Of a stretch of 64,000 nt of DNA, positions 24,995 through 36,473 are shown in pieces. The notes beneath the pieces are model-generated. The model was not told where the DNA came from. It worked only from the letters and a program-made list of their open reading frames with translations, and ran no database searches. The stretch comes from Lepturacanthus savala (taxonomy: Eukaryota; Chordata; Actinopteri; Scombriformes; Trichiuridae), in NCBI GenBank assembly GCA_030544235.1, contig CM060475.1, positions 3,286,420 through 3,350,419 of the forward strand, read 5' to 3'. The position numbers were made by a program, and so were the translations under genes. The first letter of the stretch is position 1, and every line of letters begins with the position of its first letter.

Positions 24995-25682
24995 TAGTGG
25001 AGGAGTTAAGGGACATTTTACTACAAGTTCTGACACAAATGTTGGTTTTCTTTGGTGTGAGAGAGAGTACATAAGACCCATAGGAATAAATTCATACAGA
25101 TCAACCTTTGAAGATATGCATTTTACTTTTTTCCCCCAAAATGGCCACCAACAATACACAAAAGCCTGTAACTTTGCTTCTTCTGTTATAAGTTGGTGTG
25201 TACTGTACATTATTAAGGTCAAAGAATTAAATTAACACATATCAAGTCTAAAATTTCAATTGCTTGATCCATAGCAAGATTTTTGGAACAAATTCCGCAT
25301 ATTTTTATTTAAAAATAAAGCAACTTTTGAAATAACTGTGCAATATGAAAAGTATTTTGGATGGAAAGGTATTGTGTGATGCGATAGACATTTTATAGCT
25401 ATGTTTACAGTTCTATTGGGACACAATGACAACTTTTATTACCAAGACAAATGTTTCCAATCAAAAGTATTTTATGTTTGTTTTTCTACATGAGAAAAAC
25501 CATGGGCATAAGTGTATTTAGTGTATTGTTGGAAGCAATTTTGAGAAAAAAAGTGAATATTTCAGAAACAAAGGCTGATCTGACTTGTCACTATGGTCCT
25601 AAGATACTCTCACACCAAAGCAGGCATTTGTGTCAGAACTTGCAGTAAAAACCCATTTTTGTCCCTTACATCCTCTGCTATC
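24995..25682. repeat. Large imperfect inverted repeat (foldback structure)
   Basis: Arm 1 (24995-25163) and arm 2 (25517-25682) are inverted relatives. Shared blocks include CAAGTTCTGACACAAATG, CTTTGGTGTGAGAG, and the CCAACAATACAC end. Between them lie about 350 bases of unrelated AT-rich DNA. Either this is one foldback or MITE-like element, or two copies of one dispersed repeat inserted head to head. The 86-codon frame through arm 1 has no protein-family features. Confidence 0.7.
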
Positions 25683-25779
25683 AAGCACAGCTGATCATAG
25701 ACAATAAAGCTTTGTCTATTTTCATAGATAAACAGGATTATTTTTATTAATATTTTCACTACATGTATTCAAAACCGAG

Positions 25780-26110
25780 AGACAATTAGACGGTTAATTA
25801 GGGGACTAGGTGGCGACGACAATGACCTTGGACGTGTTCGTCTGGCCACGTCTGACATTGACCACCCCATTTCCCTGCATATTATTGTTTATGAAGAGGA
25901 GCCGAGGGGGTTTATAGGTTGGTGTTGGACGGACAGCTGCTGTGTTTGGCTGTTGACCAGAGGCCTAATAACAACGGCATGAGAGGGACATTACCTGTGA
26001 GCATCTGCCATCCAGTCGCATGATACTGTGCCCAACAATAACCGTTGGAATGTGAATAGAGTCACTAATAATGATTTGAGCCGCCAGGCATCGTTGGGCT
26101 AAAGTCGAGT
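25780..26110. promoter_or_regulatory. Candidate conserved non-coding element
   Basis: A unique, balanced-composition block with GGTTAATTAGGGG, TATTATTGTTTATG (forkhead/SOX-like), CCTAATAACAAC, AACAATAACCG and CACTAATAATGATTTG segments, bordered by AT-rich repeats. Composition-based only. Confidence 0.33.
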
Positions 26111-27680
26111 TTATAACCTCCAGTCACATCCTGCATCCTGCAAAAATCTTTTCATGCTGTCTGTTGTGTGTCGTAGTTTGGAGGAGAATTGATCCTGAAG
26201 AAAGCTCGCACAATACTCCATGTTATTACTTTTCTTTTTAAACACGTCTCCTCTCTGCTGCTGCTGCTGCTGGTTGTGTTGAACGCTCATTGTATTGGTT
26301 TATCCCTTTTGCTTCTCATTTCTCATCTTTACACATGAGTTGATCGCAGCAGCTCGATCCCCCTCTCCCCCCTCTACACAACCTCCCCCCCGCCTTCAGC
26401 CGCGTCCTGCAAGCAAGACAGCTGTGAAAACAGTGTGGAATCTGTGCAACCGGCAGAGAAAAACGGCTCGTTGCTGTATCTTCCAATTTTAACCAGATTT
26501 TCCAGGGATATTAGAGGGAAACAAAAGATGTGACATCCCAGTGTTTCCACTGTTCAAAGCTCCGCCCGCTAACTTTGATGCGAGATTCACTCTGAATAAA
26601 GGAAGAGGGGGGAACGCTTTGGATGGCTTCCTTATGTTTAAAGTGAGGTGACTCTTAACTGGTCCATAAATTTGCATTCGTTATTGCAGTCTTTAGCATA
26701 CATAATAACCCCCCCCCCTTCAGATGTTGAGATCTGAAACAGAAAAAAAGATTGTATGCTTGTCACAATAAGTCTCACTCTGGCTCTGACAGAAAGAAAA
26801 ACTAAGTTTTAAGCTCATTCAACAGTTTCAAAAACACTCTCCCTTTTACCTCCATCACAAATAAGTCATAAATTGTACTAGCATACGACATCTGTATAAA
26901 TAAATGTGAGGCATCTGTCATGGTGACATTGATACACAGGCACACTGATAAGTTTCATAACAGAAGATGTTACAAGGACCAACAGTGAGAAGTGAGAGAG
27001 TGCAATAGCAGCGCTGCACAGCATCTAAGTGACAATGTGAATAGGAGAATTACAAAAAAAGAGAGATGTGAAAGTACGATATTAATCATTTTCATTAAAA
27101 GCAGACCCTAATTGCTGTTCTGCACTTTCAGGTGCTTTGAGATGAATCAGGAGCACTACCTTTTACACACTGCTTACATGTTAATGATCCTCATCAGTGA
27201 CTGTAACTTGGAAGTGATCACAAGTTGCAGAAGGTGTTGCTTGCCAGTCGATTCAAATACGGCAATTAGTGTCTTCGCTGTTTACAGCCTCCTCCATTGC
27301 AAATAAGCAGGATTTGTCATTTAAACATTGTTAAATCATAATACTTAATACTACTATTAGTCTTATTGGTCTTCCTGGATTACCAAGAGAATTTTAATAT
27401 TATCTTCAACCTAAACCCATTTAATTCAGTTGTATTCATTAACCTACAGGAGTCAGTGTTTTGGAGCTTATTTAATATTTATTATATTTAAGAGGGTGTA
27501 GTGAATAATTGTTTAGTTTTCTAAACAGTTAACATCTATGAGTTAACCTCTCACACTAGTTGAAGCATTTTTTGCAAATTAGTGTTTGTACTTCTTTTGT
27601 AGTTTCTATTTTCAATAGCCTATATTTAAAAATATCAAATTTCTGCCACAGGCAAGGTTTTTCACAATTTTGAAATACTT
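26111..27680. other. Non-coding sequence, no gene seen
   Basis: Unique sequence with a CTG run near 26257-26271, a short poly-C near 26711, and no recognisable exon or transposon ends. Confidence 0.5.
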
Positions 27681-28054
27681 CAGTCAGTCAGTCATTTTCT
27701 ATACCTGCTTATTCCTCATTAGGGTCACATGGTCTGCTGGAGCCAATCCCAGCGCATTACAGCGAGAGGCAGGGATACACCCAAGATGGTCGCCAGCCAA
27801 TCGTGGGGCACACACACCATTCACTCACACCTACGGGCAATTTAGAGTCTCCAATTAACCTCAGCATGTTTTTGGACTGTGGGAGGAAGCCGGAGTACCC
27901 GGTGAAAACCCACGCAGACACAGGGAGAACATGCAAACTCCACACAGAAAGGTCCCAGACCCAGGACCAAGGAGGTCTTGAACCTGCAACCTTCTTGCTG
28001 TGGTCAACAGGCTGTGAGGCAACAGCGCTAACCCCTGCACCACTGTGTCGCCAT
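27681..28054 (-). mobile_element. SINE-like dispersed repeat with tRNA-like boxes
   Basis: Read on the minus strand, it starts near 28054 and contains TGGTGCAGGGG (28042-28032), similar to a polymerase III A box, and GGTTCAAGACC (27984-27974), similar to a B box. It then carries the characteristic phrase whose plus-strand form is TTGGACTGTGGGAGGAAGCC, and ends in a tetranucleotide GACT tail (27693-27681). That order (tRNA-like head, body, short tandem tail) fits a tRNA-derived SINE. The repeat type is very common in teleosts. The A-to-B spacing (about 58 bases) is longer than in a tRNA, consistent with a small insertion. Frames on both strands are not genes. Confidence 0.6.
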
Positions 28055-29146
28055 GTTAATTTCATTTTGTATTATATTTTACTGCTTTGCTGACTCTACT
28101 AAAAACGATTTTTATACTCCACACAAACACCCCAAAAACTGAAAATCTATTCAATTAAGGCTACAGAAAAAATATCTGAAACATAAAGTACAACACATGT
28201 TATGTTGTGTTTTTTAATTCAAAATCATTTGTTTTTCATGTTTCATTGTATTCAAGGTTGGATATCACCAAGCCTTTCTGCTAGCTACTAGCTCTCCATG
28301 TCAAGTTGAAAAGTCTAATATCATCTTAATGGGCTTATTAATATTAATAATGTGTTCAAAGATATAACACATAGTTGATCCTTAATATCTGTATCTTCTC
28401 ATTTGGTGTAGTCATGTACATACACATAGTGATATGATAGGTTGATTAGGCAGAGACAGGATCAAAGTTCCCCAGTGGACTGCCTACGTACACTCACTGT
28501 TTTACACTAATGTCTGTTAATGTATCTGAGAAAGTGAATAATTTCTATAGATAAGAGGTTGGACAGGAGCTGCTGTTTCTAAAATATTCATTTACAGATG
28601 CTGAAGTTGCAAAATATACAAGATGCAATATACTCATCTTAAATAAAAGATAAAAAAATACCTGTATAAATATTAGCATGCCACATACCACAGCCATGAC
28701 ATTCACAGACACATTCACAGACACTAAGCCTAAGTAGTGGAAATAAATATAATACTGTCTGCTTTATAGAATAATAATAAGAAGAAGTAAGTAGGAGAAG
28801 AAGAAAAATAATTAATAATCAAAATAATTATTAATATGAAAGGTAAATAACTAAAAATAGGAATCCCCATACTTAAGAGCCTTACATATCTATGTATTTA
28901 TGTATCTATTAAGCAGGATTAGGAAGTAAAATAGAGGCAAATTAAACAGGTGTTTGTTGGATCCAAGAATATACCATGATACCTAAATAGAGATTGAGCG
29001 ACTTTGCTTTGTGATCAATAAATCATATTCAAATACGACCAACACACACTGCTTTGTAAAACTGAAAAGCCTTTAATAGATGTGTTTCTCCCAGTCGTCT
29101 TTGTATTTTTTCGTTTTGACTTATTGATCCCAAAGCAGAGTTGAAC
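28055..29146. other. AT-rich non-coding sequence, no gene seen
   Basis: AT-rich with low-complexity AATAAT/AAGAAG patches at 28760-28860. No gene or element terminus was recognised. Confidence 0.55.

Positions 29147-29174
<28 letters not shown>
29147..29174. repeat. (CT)n microsatellite
   Basis: About 14 CT units. Confidence 0.95.
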
Positions 29175-29177
<3 letters not shown>

Positions 29178-32100
29178 GTTGGTCAGGTGAATAATGTGAT
29201 TAAGTCAATGATTTGCAGTAGACCAGCAGTCACTCCACGATAAGAGGCCGCCTTAAATCAGCAGGAAGTGAAAAAAGGATGTCAAAATACAGAGCTCCTT
29301 CCTCGCCGGCGGATGGGCACCGGCCTCATTTTATTCCAGCCCATGTATAAAACACAATGTGGGAATAGGTTTGACTGATCTATCCCATCTAATATGCGAC
29401 TTTTTTTTGCTCATAAGTTGCAAATGGCTTCATTAAAACAAAAGCACGACCATAGGGAGCACATAAAACATGCTGCTGCTACCTAATATGGTATTTATGA
29501 CCGGGGCTAAATGTAGAGTGAATTAAACTTTAAAGGATTGCAGTCAGGTAGACTCGCCGACGTTTGTGGAGGAATGTCCATTAACAAGATGAAAGAAGAG
29601 TGTGTGTATGTGTGTGTGTGTTGGAGGAGAGTGTTATTCCCCATGGCTGCCAGTTGTACGTCAGCTCCTCAGCCAGACAGCTGCTGGACCCAGACACCTT
29701 ACAACTGCACGTGAAATGAAAAATCGACTGACAGGGTCACCCAGGAGCCCCAGTCTCCTGTATTTACAGAAATAATTAAAGCGTAATATCATCAAAAGTG
29801 ACTTCTCCCACCTCCCTCCATCCCTCCATCTACTCATTGCCTTTCTCTCCGTTAAACAAGTTTCATCTGCTGGAGAAAATAAACCAATTAACAGCTGATG
29901 TAGTCGAGACGCGGCGAAAAGGAGGTTTATGCCGACCGGGGCGTGATGCAGAATGCTTATTAGAGAACAGGTTCAGGTCTAAATAATCACTAGATACGCT
30001 CCCGAACCAATTCTACATTCATCAGCTTCTGGATTTCCCTGTAGGGAAACACACAGGAGCAAAGGTCTTGTGATGCTTTGGATGCCTCATTCTCAACCTG
30101 CGTTAGGGGACACACAAACAAACCAAGAGGATCCAGCTGTGAGGAAGAACTAGTGCAATGTATGTATTCATATAGAAAAGTGGGCCAAATGAGGGTGTGT
30201 TGGACTGTTCCATAGTCTTAATAGACAAATTGTACACCAGGTAAGACATGGACATACATTTAGATAGTACAGTTTTTGGTAGAAAACGGCTACAATTTAT
30301 ATTGTAAGTTCAGATCTCAATCTACTTTGGCTGCTTGTTCGGTGCAGGAAGAAATAGGACAGTGAAGGTTTGAATTGTAATGAAAGTGCTGGGAAGCAAC
30401 ATGAGGAGGAGCTGTGATTTGGAGCTTTACACTGTAATGAAAATGCTGTTGCATGATAGCACTGTGCTACATAAGTCTATGGGATTTTAAATTTTGTTTA
30501 GTTTCTTTGCTTTGTCCAAAACTCTATAAATGAGATGGCTTATATGTAGAAAAAAACAAAAAAGATCTTCAAGTTGTATATTTCTCTCAAATAAAAACAT
30601 TGAGGAACATATTTTTTATGCGTCATATGCAGCATTTACATATCATTAACTTCATTCTGGATGTGAGAAGAATAGCATAAAAAAACAATAAATTAAACAA
30701 ATTTAAAAGTTTGAAAAAAAGCTGTAAACAGACACCGGTGGCACAAAAAAAAACACAACAAATAAAATGTGATCTTAGTGGATCTCTCCACTATTTAAGT
30801 CTTTCCTTTGATTTTTCTCATAGATTGACTGTCACATTCTGCAATGGCATTTATTAAATTTTGTTGTAGCCATGAAGAAACGTGGTGATAATCTTGATAT
30901 TTAACATGATTTGAAAATGTGTCTCAAGTAAACTTATCTTCATCATCATCAGAAAGTAAAATAAGGTTTTAGTTTATTTGAAATTGAAACTGGACAAACA
31001 GGAGCAGTCTCACGCTTTGTATCCTAAACTTATGAGATGGGGGCATTTTTGCAAATATGTAAATATGTTTCCCAGAGCAGCTTCATGCTGGCAGTAAATA
31101 ATTCATGATCTGAATTCATATTGTATATTTATGTAGTGTCAGAGTGGTACAGGGTAAGTCAAAATAAGGTCTAAAGAAACTCAACAAAATAATTCTCCTG
31201 AAAACATATTCATATATTCTTCTTTATATTAATATCTGTTTGCCTCACGGCAATCACCGACTCCAGTTCAAAGTTGACCCAGTTTCTGATTTACCAGTAC
31301 AGATGTGATCAGTGTGGAGAAGCCACAGTCACTTTAATCCTCAAACAAATATTAGTATTGTGTTGTAGTTAATAGTTGTATGCAGCGACCCACTAAGCAG
31401 CTCATTGAAGGACATTAAAGCCTCTTATTAATATCGTGTGATGTTTCTGTCCTATAAAGTGCAAGGTGAATGTTTGACCTTGGCTTCCGCTTCTTCATGT
31501 GAGAAATCCATTTTGTCCCTCAGTTCTTGTCAGATACATCATATTTTATAGATTGAAGCCACATCTTGTGATTTTACATTTGGGAGACACAGGTAAGCCT
31601 GTAAATATTTGAAATGGCCACAGGGATCATACATCTTCGATATGTGTGTGATATGCACAGCTGTAATGGCTTACATCCCCGCTCCGCTCTGCTCTTCCCG
31701 TGAGGCCCGCCCACCTTTTTAACGTTTTCAGCTCACAGATGGGGGGGCGAGAAAGGTTTCCTTGCTTTTTTTCCCCCCCCTTTTTCACGTGACCTCTGTT
31801 GAATGTAAAAATTTGTGACACAAAGTGGCGCGGTTTCATATTTGCTTAGCAGTGACTGGCTCGACGCAGCCAGTGTAATGGCACGACTCCAGTAGCCGGA
31901 TCACCGGAGGCAGCGCATCAGGGGACAACCTGGGATCACCGTGCTGCTGATTTATGCATGAACCATGTGCTCACTTTTCCTGAGACAGACGGAGCCGACG
32001 TTAACAGATGAGACATTCGGACAGGAAGACATCCTTTTTTTTCCTGATGTGGGGGGAATGGAGACAACAGGGATGGGTGGAGCCTTCACAGAGGAATCAC

Positions 32101-32279
32101 ATATTCTGGTACCTGTCTGTTTGAGCCATCTGTCTCAGGAAATGAGGAACATAGAGAAACTATGACCCATTAAATAATAAGTTTATCATGCACAAATACT
32201 GATAAACATCCCCTGAAAGAGCTGGATCGGTGCAATAAAAACATTTAGTTCATTCTTTTAATCCATGTTGTCCTCATGT
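29175..32279. other. Non-coding sequence, no gene seen
   Basis: Unique sequence, with moderate GC content at 29230-29350 and 31640-31960 and AT-rich DNA between. 31860-31960 (around CACGACTCCAGTAGCCGG and TGATTTATGCATGAA) looks like possible regulatory sequence. Frames of about 60-70 codons are uninformative. Confidence 0.45.
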
Positions 32280-32465
32280 TAAGGAAGGAAGGAAGGAAGG
32301 AAGGAAGGAAGGAAGGAAAATAGGAAGGGAGTGAGTGAGGGAGGGAGGATGAAGGAAAGGAGAGAGGAAGAAAGAAAGGGTGGAGGAAAGAAGGGAGGAC
32401 ATAAGTGAAGAAGAAAGGGAGGGAGGAAAGGGAAGAAGGGTGGAGGAAAGAAGGGGACGAACAGT
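32280..32465 (+). repeat. (GGAA)n array passing into a long purine tract
   Basis: About ten GGAA units (32281-32318), then about 145 bases almost entirely of A and G. The minus-strand proline/serine/phenylalanine-rich frames of 64 and 106 codons are translations of this tract. Confidence 0.95.
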
Positions 32466-32819
32466 GAGGTCACGTTGACCTGTCAACATTCTATAAAACT
32501 GAGTGCACAATAATATACATATATAAATACTTAGAGCCTTTACTTTCTTTTTCAACAACTGTAAATTCTTACTGATTTCATACCTTTTCCACACTTTAAG
32601 TTATGTCCTCTACTGTTTCTAACCACATTCCAGTTTTTCCCAACTGGTAGTTATCTGCTTGAGTGCTGTGATTCTCAGGATTGTTTTGTAATGTAGTGTA
32701 GTGTTCCCAAAAGTAAGTTTGAGGTTTTTCTGTATACTCTACTTTCACGAACGTCTGTTCAACAGTATATACATTATCTGATCAGTAGATAGTGATTTTC
32801 TTGGGCACATTTCTTAGAT

Positions 32820-33407
32820 CAGTGGTTCTCAAAGTGGGGTCCAGGGACCCCCAGGGTTCCTTGAAGAGGTGCCTGGGGGTCCCCAGAAAAAAGGGGAATC
32901 ATTTAATTTTCACTACAATTCTGTGATGACAGAATATAGAACCGTTTGTATAGAGGACTGCCATAATTTAAAATAAATAATACATGTGTTTAATTTCATC
33001 CTATTTATTTCCTAATATCTGTGTATTTTTCCCTTTGCACGTGAATTTATTTAATTTTATATTATTTGTTATATTTTATATATCAGGGTGAAAATGAATA
33101 GATGGAAAATACATAAATACATTTAAAAAAATAATAAATAAAATTAATTCGAAAATAATACACCTAAATTATTTTATTGATTAATTAAATTAATATGGAT
33201 ATTCACTGGTATATTTATTTATGTACTGAGTCATAATTTCTTTATTTATTTATTCTTATTATGGCAGTTTCAGTCCTCCATAATTTATGCCTCAGGTTTC
33301 TTACACTTTCTGTCATAAAACATCTAAAAGCAAAAATCAGATGGGTCTGAAGGTCTAGTTTTTGTCAGTTTAAGGGTCCTTGACATTAAAAAGTTTGAGA
33401 ACCACTG
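32820..33407. mobile_element. hAT-type non-autonomous transposon, complete
   Basis: The termini CAGTGGTTCTCAAA and its exact complement TTTGAGAACCACTG enclose 588 bases and are flanked by a perfect 8-bp target duplication TCTTAGAT (32812-32819 and 33408-33415). Eight-base duplications and CAG-starting short inverted termini are diagnostic of hAT elements. A perfect 11-bp subterminal hairpin (GGACCCCCAGG at 32845 with its complement at 32872) lies just inside the left end. The AT-rich body has no transposase, so it would need one supplied in trans. Confidence 0.92.
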
Positions 33408-33415
33408 TCTTAGAT

Positions 33416-35844
33416 TATACAATTAGCTGTATTTCCCATATTACCTAACATTGTGAAATTATAATCATACACTTAAAATATAATTTTGTTGCTGGATATA
33501 TTAACCGTGACCCTTGAAACCACTTCTTTAATGATCTAGGGAGTCATGTTCTTCCTCAAAGTGAACAGTTGACCTCCTCTTAAATCTTAAATACAGAGCA
33601 ACAAACAAAACAAAGGTTAGTTATTTTTTTCCTCTGATATCCATGATATGTTGCCAGAGGTTGCAGCCAGTAGTCTCATACTTTATGTATGAGCTATCAG
33701 CTGCTGGTCCGTCCCAGGTGTCCGTAACAGACTGACGTGCCAACATCACAAACAGATTGCAAAGCACTTGAACCGTGCTGCATTTAATACCGAGCACATG
33801 ATGTTTTAGGTCACTGGGTGGTGTCCAAGGGTCCACTTCCCCTCTTGCCTCTTCTTATTTTTATTTATTGTGTCCTCGTGGTGAAACAACCAATTTGTTT
33901 GCATCTGGATCGCAGATTGTACCTTTTGACACATGAAATATGGTGTAATGATTGTGACAGATGTAGACTTGGGTACCTAAATCATATCCAACACAGCGAA
34001 TGTTAACTTATAGCACACCAGGGAGCTCCTTGAACATGTGGACTCCAATGATTTCTACAGCGTGCGCTCATAAAAATAGCAACGCTCTACTTATGAAAAA
34101 GATAGAAAAATTAAATTCTCTTCAGTGTCAAATTGTTAATTTTTCTTAAATTTCTTTTCTGGCATGTTCACTCATACGGCATAAATCCAAAGACGAGGAA
34201 TCTATGAGGAAATCTCGCCCCTTTAAACATCCCTCTCGCTGTTTGTCTTGACAGCGTCTCCTTAAGCAGGTCGTGTATCCATATTTGAAGGCGCCACCGG
34301 CTGCGTAGGTAAAGATGGGAATTTGTAGTGACAAGAGGGAGGGCGTCAGCACAACAGAGGTACCTAAGGAAAGAGACAACCTCTTCCAGCGAAGGCAAAT
34401 GAGCCTTGTCAGACAGCAGTTGGTGCAGTAATTATAAAGGGTGCGTTGAATTTCCCAGGGAGTCCAGGAGAACAGCATAATGGAGAAAGCACTAAGAATT
34501 TTATAAGCCAAGCTGGGAAAATCAAACATCCACTGAAGTCTGCTGCTGCAGAAGAAACAATAAGCTTGTTTGTGATATGTAGGTACACAGTCTCTTAAGC
34601 CGCTGTGCAGTAAAACAGACGTGCTGATTATGTGAAACTGCAACACTGCTGCTGTTGTCCTAAATTACCAGTTAAGTTGCACATTAGCTCGGTAATTTGC
34701 TGGATAGCAGGTGCACCTGCTTGATTTTCCTGTTCACAGTCTTGCCAAAAACAGACTTTTAGCTGCTGATGCTGGGATCTTGTCAAACATTATCTCCTTA
34801 ACAGACGGGGAATTACTCTGACCCTTTACCAAGGTAAAAATAAGCAAAATGTGCTTGAATATATAGAATATAAACTAGAAACTGAGTATAAACGACATGT
34901 TTTCATATGAAAATAAAGGTACAATACTTTCAAAAGAGGATGATATATATTTTGCTATAATTGTATTTTTAACTACCACAAGGACAATTTCACATGAACA
35001 TGTGGAAAAAAAGTGATTTCATAGTAGCAGAACATCTGAACAAATGTAGATTCTCAAGTGTTGCTTGAATAAATCTTAAACATTAATGTTATTAATCCAG
35101 TCAGTGAGTCTCCCTTTTTTTCTTAGAGCTGTTTGCTTTCTTCACTCAGATTGACAGGTGCGTGACACTGTAATAAGTGCAGGCTTAATTGGTATAATTT
35201 AGCATCATATATAAGTGATATCAATTACAATTGAGCATGATATCACAGGGTAAAATAACAAAATGTCAGTAATTGGTGTGTTATGCCTTTGAGAGCAAGG
35301 ATTTGTGGATGATTGTGTTTTATATTTTAATAGCAAGACAGAAGTTTTAAAGGACAGACAGGCTTCACAATGATTTAGTGACGTGTGTGTAGGAAAATCT
35401 ATATTGATCACTGATTGAGTAACTAAAGTTCTTTGTATAAATGATGAACTGAAATGCCTACTGATATTTACTTCATGAACATTTCAGTATAAAACCTGCT
35501 CACATTGCCTCCAGAAAGCTGTTTTAGACACTCAACACAAAAGGTATGATATAACAGAATAAAATATATTAGCAGTTTCCAAATATTTACACCTTCCTGC
35601 CTCTCAAGCAACACAATTGTTGTAATACTGAGGATCCTCAGGCTGTAGCCGTGTGTTTCTCCCTCCTTCTCGTACAAATCTGTCCTCAGGCCAATACTTT
35701 GAACATGTTTCCACTCAAATCTACCTTGTTAAATAATGCTTAGACATTAATTAGGACGAAGTGATTTGTTTACCTAGTTGCTAAAATGCCAAATAGATGT
35801 GGTTTCATTTACACTGCAGAAACATTCATGTATATTTCAGAGAC
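33416..35844. other. Non-coding sequence, no gene seen
   Basis: Unique sequence. The longest frame outside simple repeats, 166 codons on the minus strand at 34146-34646, has no recognisable domain and odd cysteine/leucine composition; the same DNA (34150-34640) is unique and balanced in composition and may be regulatory instead. Elsewhere AT-rich. Confidence 0.45.
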
Positions 35845-35852
35845 GGTTAAGG

Positions 35853-36465
35853 CAGTGGTTCCCAAACTTTTTTTGCCAGGCTCCCCCTTTTGTACATAAC
35901 AGATTTTTCGAGCCGCCCCTAACCTACGGTGGCCGGGAACCTTCAATGCTGCAAATAAAAGAAACGCTGCAAACAAAAAGAAACGCTGCTGCAAATAAAA
36001 GAAATCTACACATGGGACTATTATTGGTGGTGCACCTGTAGTTTTTATGTGAGGGAAGAAGAAGAAGAAGAATACGAATAAGCAGAGGTGTTGAAAAGCA
36101 GAAGTAATTAGGGGGCAAATAATTGTCTCTCCAGTAGGTGCCGCTATATGTCCATTATGGCCAGCAAAGATGATTGCTGAAGAAGACTGGAGGTTCCGTG
36201 CATGTGCGGGTTGTTGTTCTCCCCGTCTTCTTATGCAGCATTGAGCGTTCCCGGCCACCATCATTGTCATCCTCCTTCTTTCTTCCCCCTATTTCCTCAC
36301 CCTCTCTCACTCACTGCACATATGTGATAAAGTCAAAATCTTAAAACAAAAAATATATATATATATATATAAAAAAAAAATCTACCTTCCAACCTTGCCG
36401 CACCCCCCCCTGCAATAGCGCCATGCCCCCCCTACGGGTCGCACCCCCCAGTTTGGGAACCACTG
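35853..36465. mobile_element. hAT-type non-autonomous transposon with nested insertion
   Basis: Perfect 16-bp terminal inverted repeats CAGTGGTTCCCAAACT and a perfect 8-bp target duplication GGTTAAGG (35845-35852 and 36466-36473) mark a complete hAT-type element of 613 bases. Its termini differ by one base over the first 14 from the element at 32820, so the two are related. A second inverted-repeat unit (35928-36260) sits inside; removing it leaves about 280 bases, a plausible size for the original element. A frame of 153 codons on the minus strand crosses element boundaries and is not a gene. Confidence 0.93.
35928..36260. mobile_element. Nested MITE-like unit inside the hAT element
   Basis: Inverted ends beginning GGTGGCCGGGAAC and including TCAATGCTGCA match at 24 of 26 positions between 35928-35953 and 36235-36260. 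The interior has short tandem GCTGCAAATAAAAGAAA-like units near the left end and a GAA run at 36058-36073. No clear target duplication is visible, so this may be an insertion or an older part of the host element. Confidence 0.65.
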
Positions 36466-36473
36466 GGTTAAGG

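Noticed and set aside
32274..32594. 106-codon minus-strand frame rich in Pro, Ser and Leu
   Set aside because: Translation of the GGAA/purine tract.
34146..34646. 166-codon open frame on the minus strand
   Set aside because: No recognisable domain, cysteine/leucine-rich composition, a second open frame overlaps it in another phase, and there is no promoter or splice evidence. Probably chance.
35809..36270. 153-codon minus-strand frame
   Set aside because: Runs across the boundaries of the outer hAT and the inner MITE, so it is a composite of non-coding repeats.
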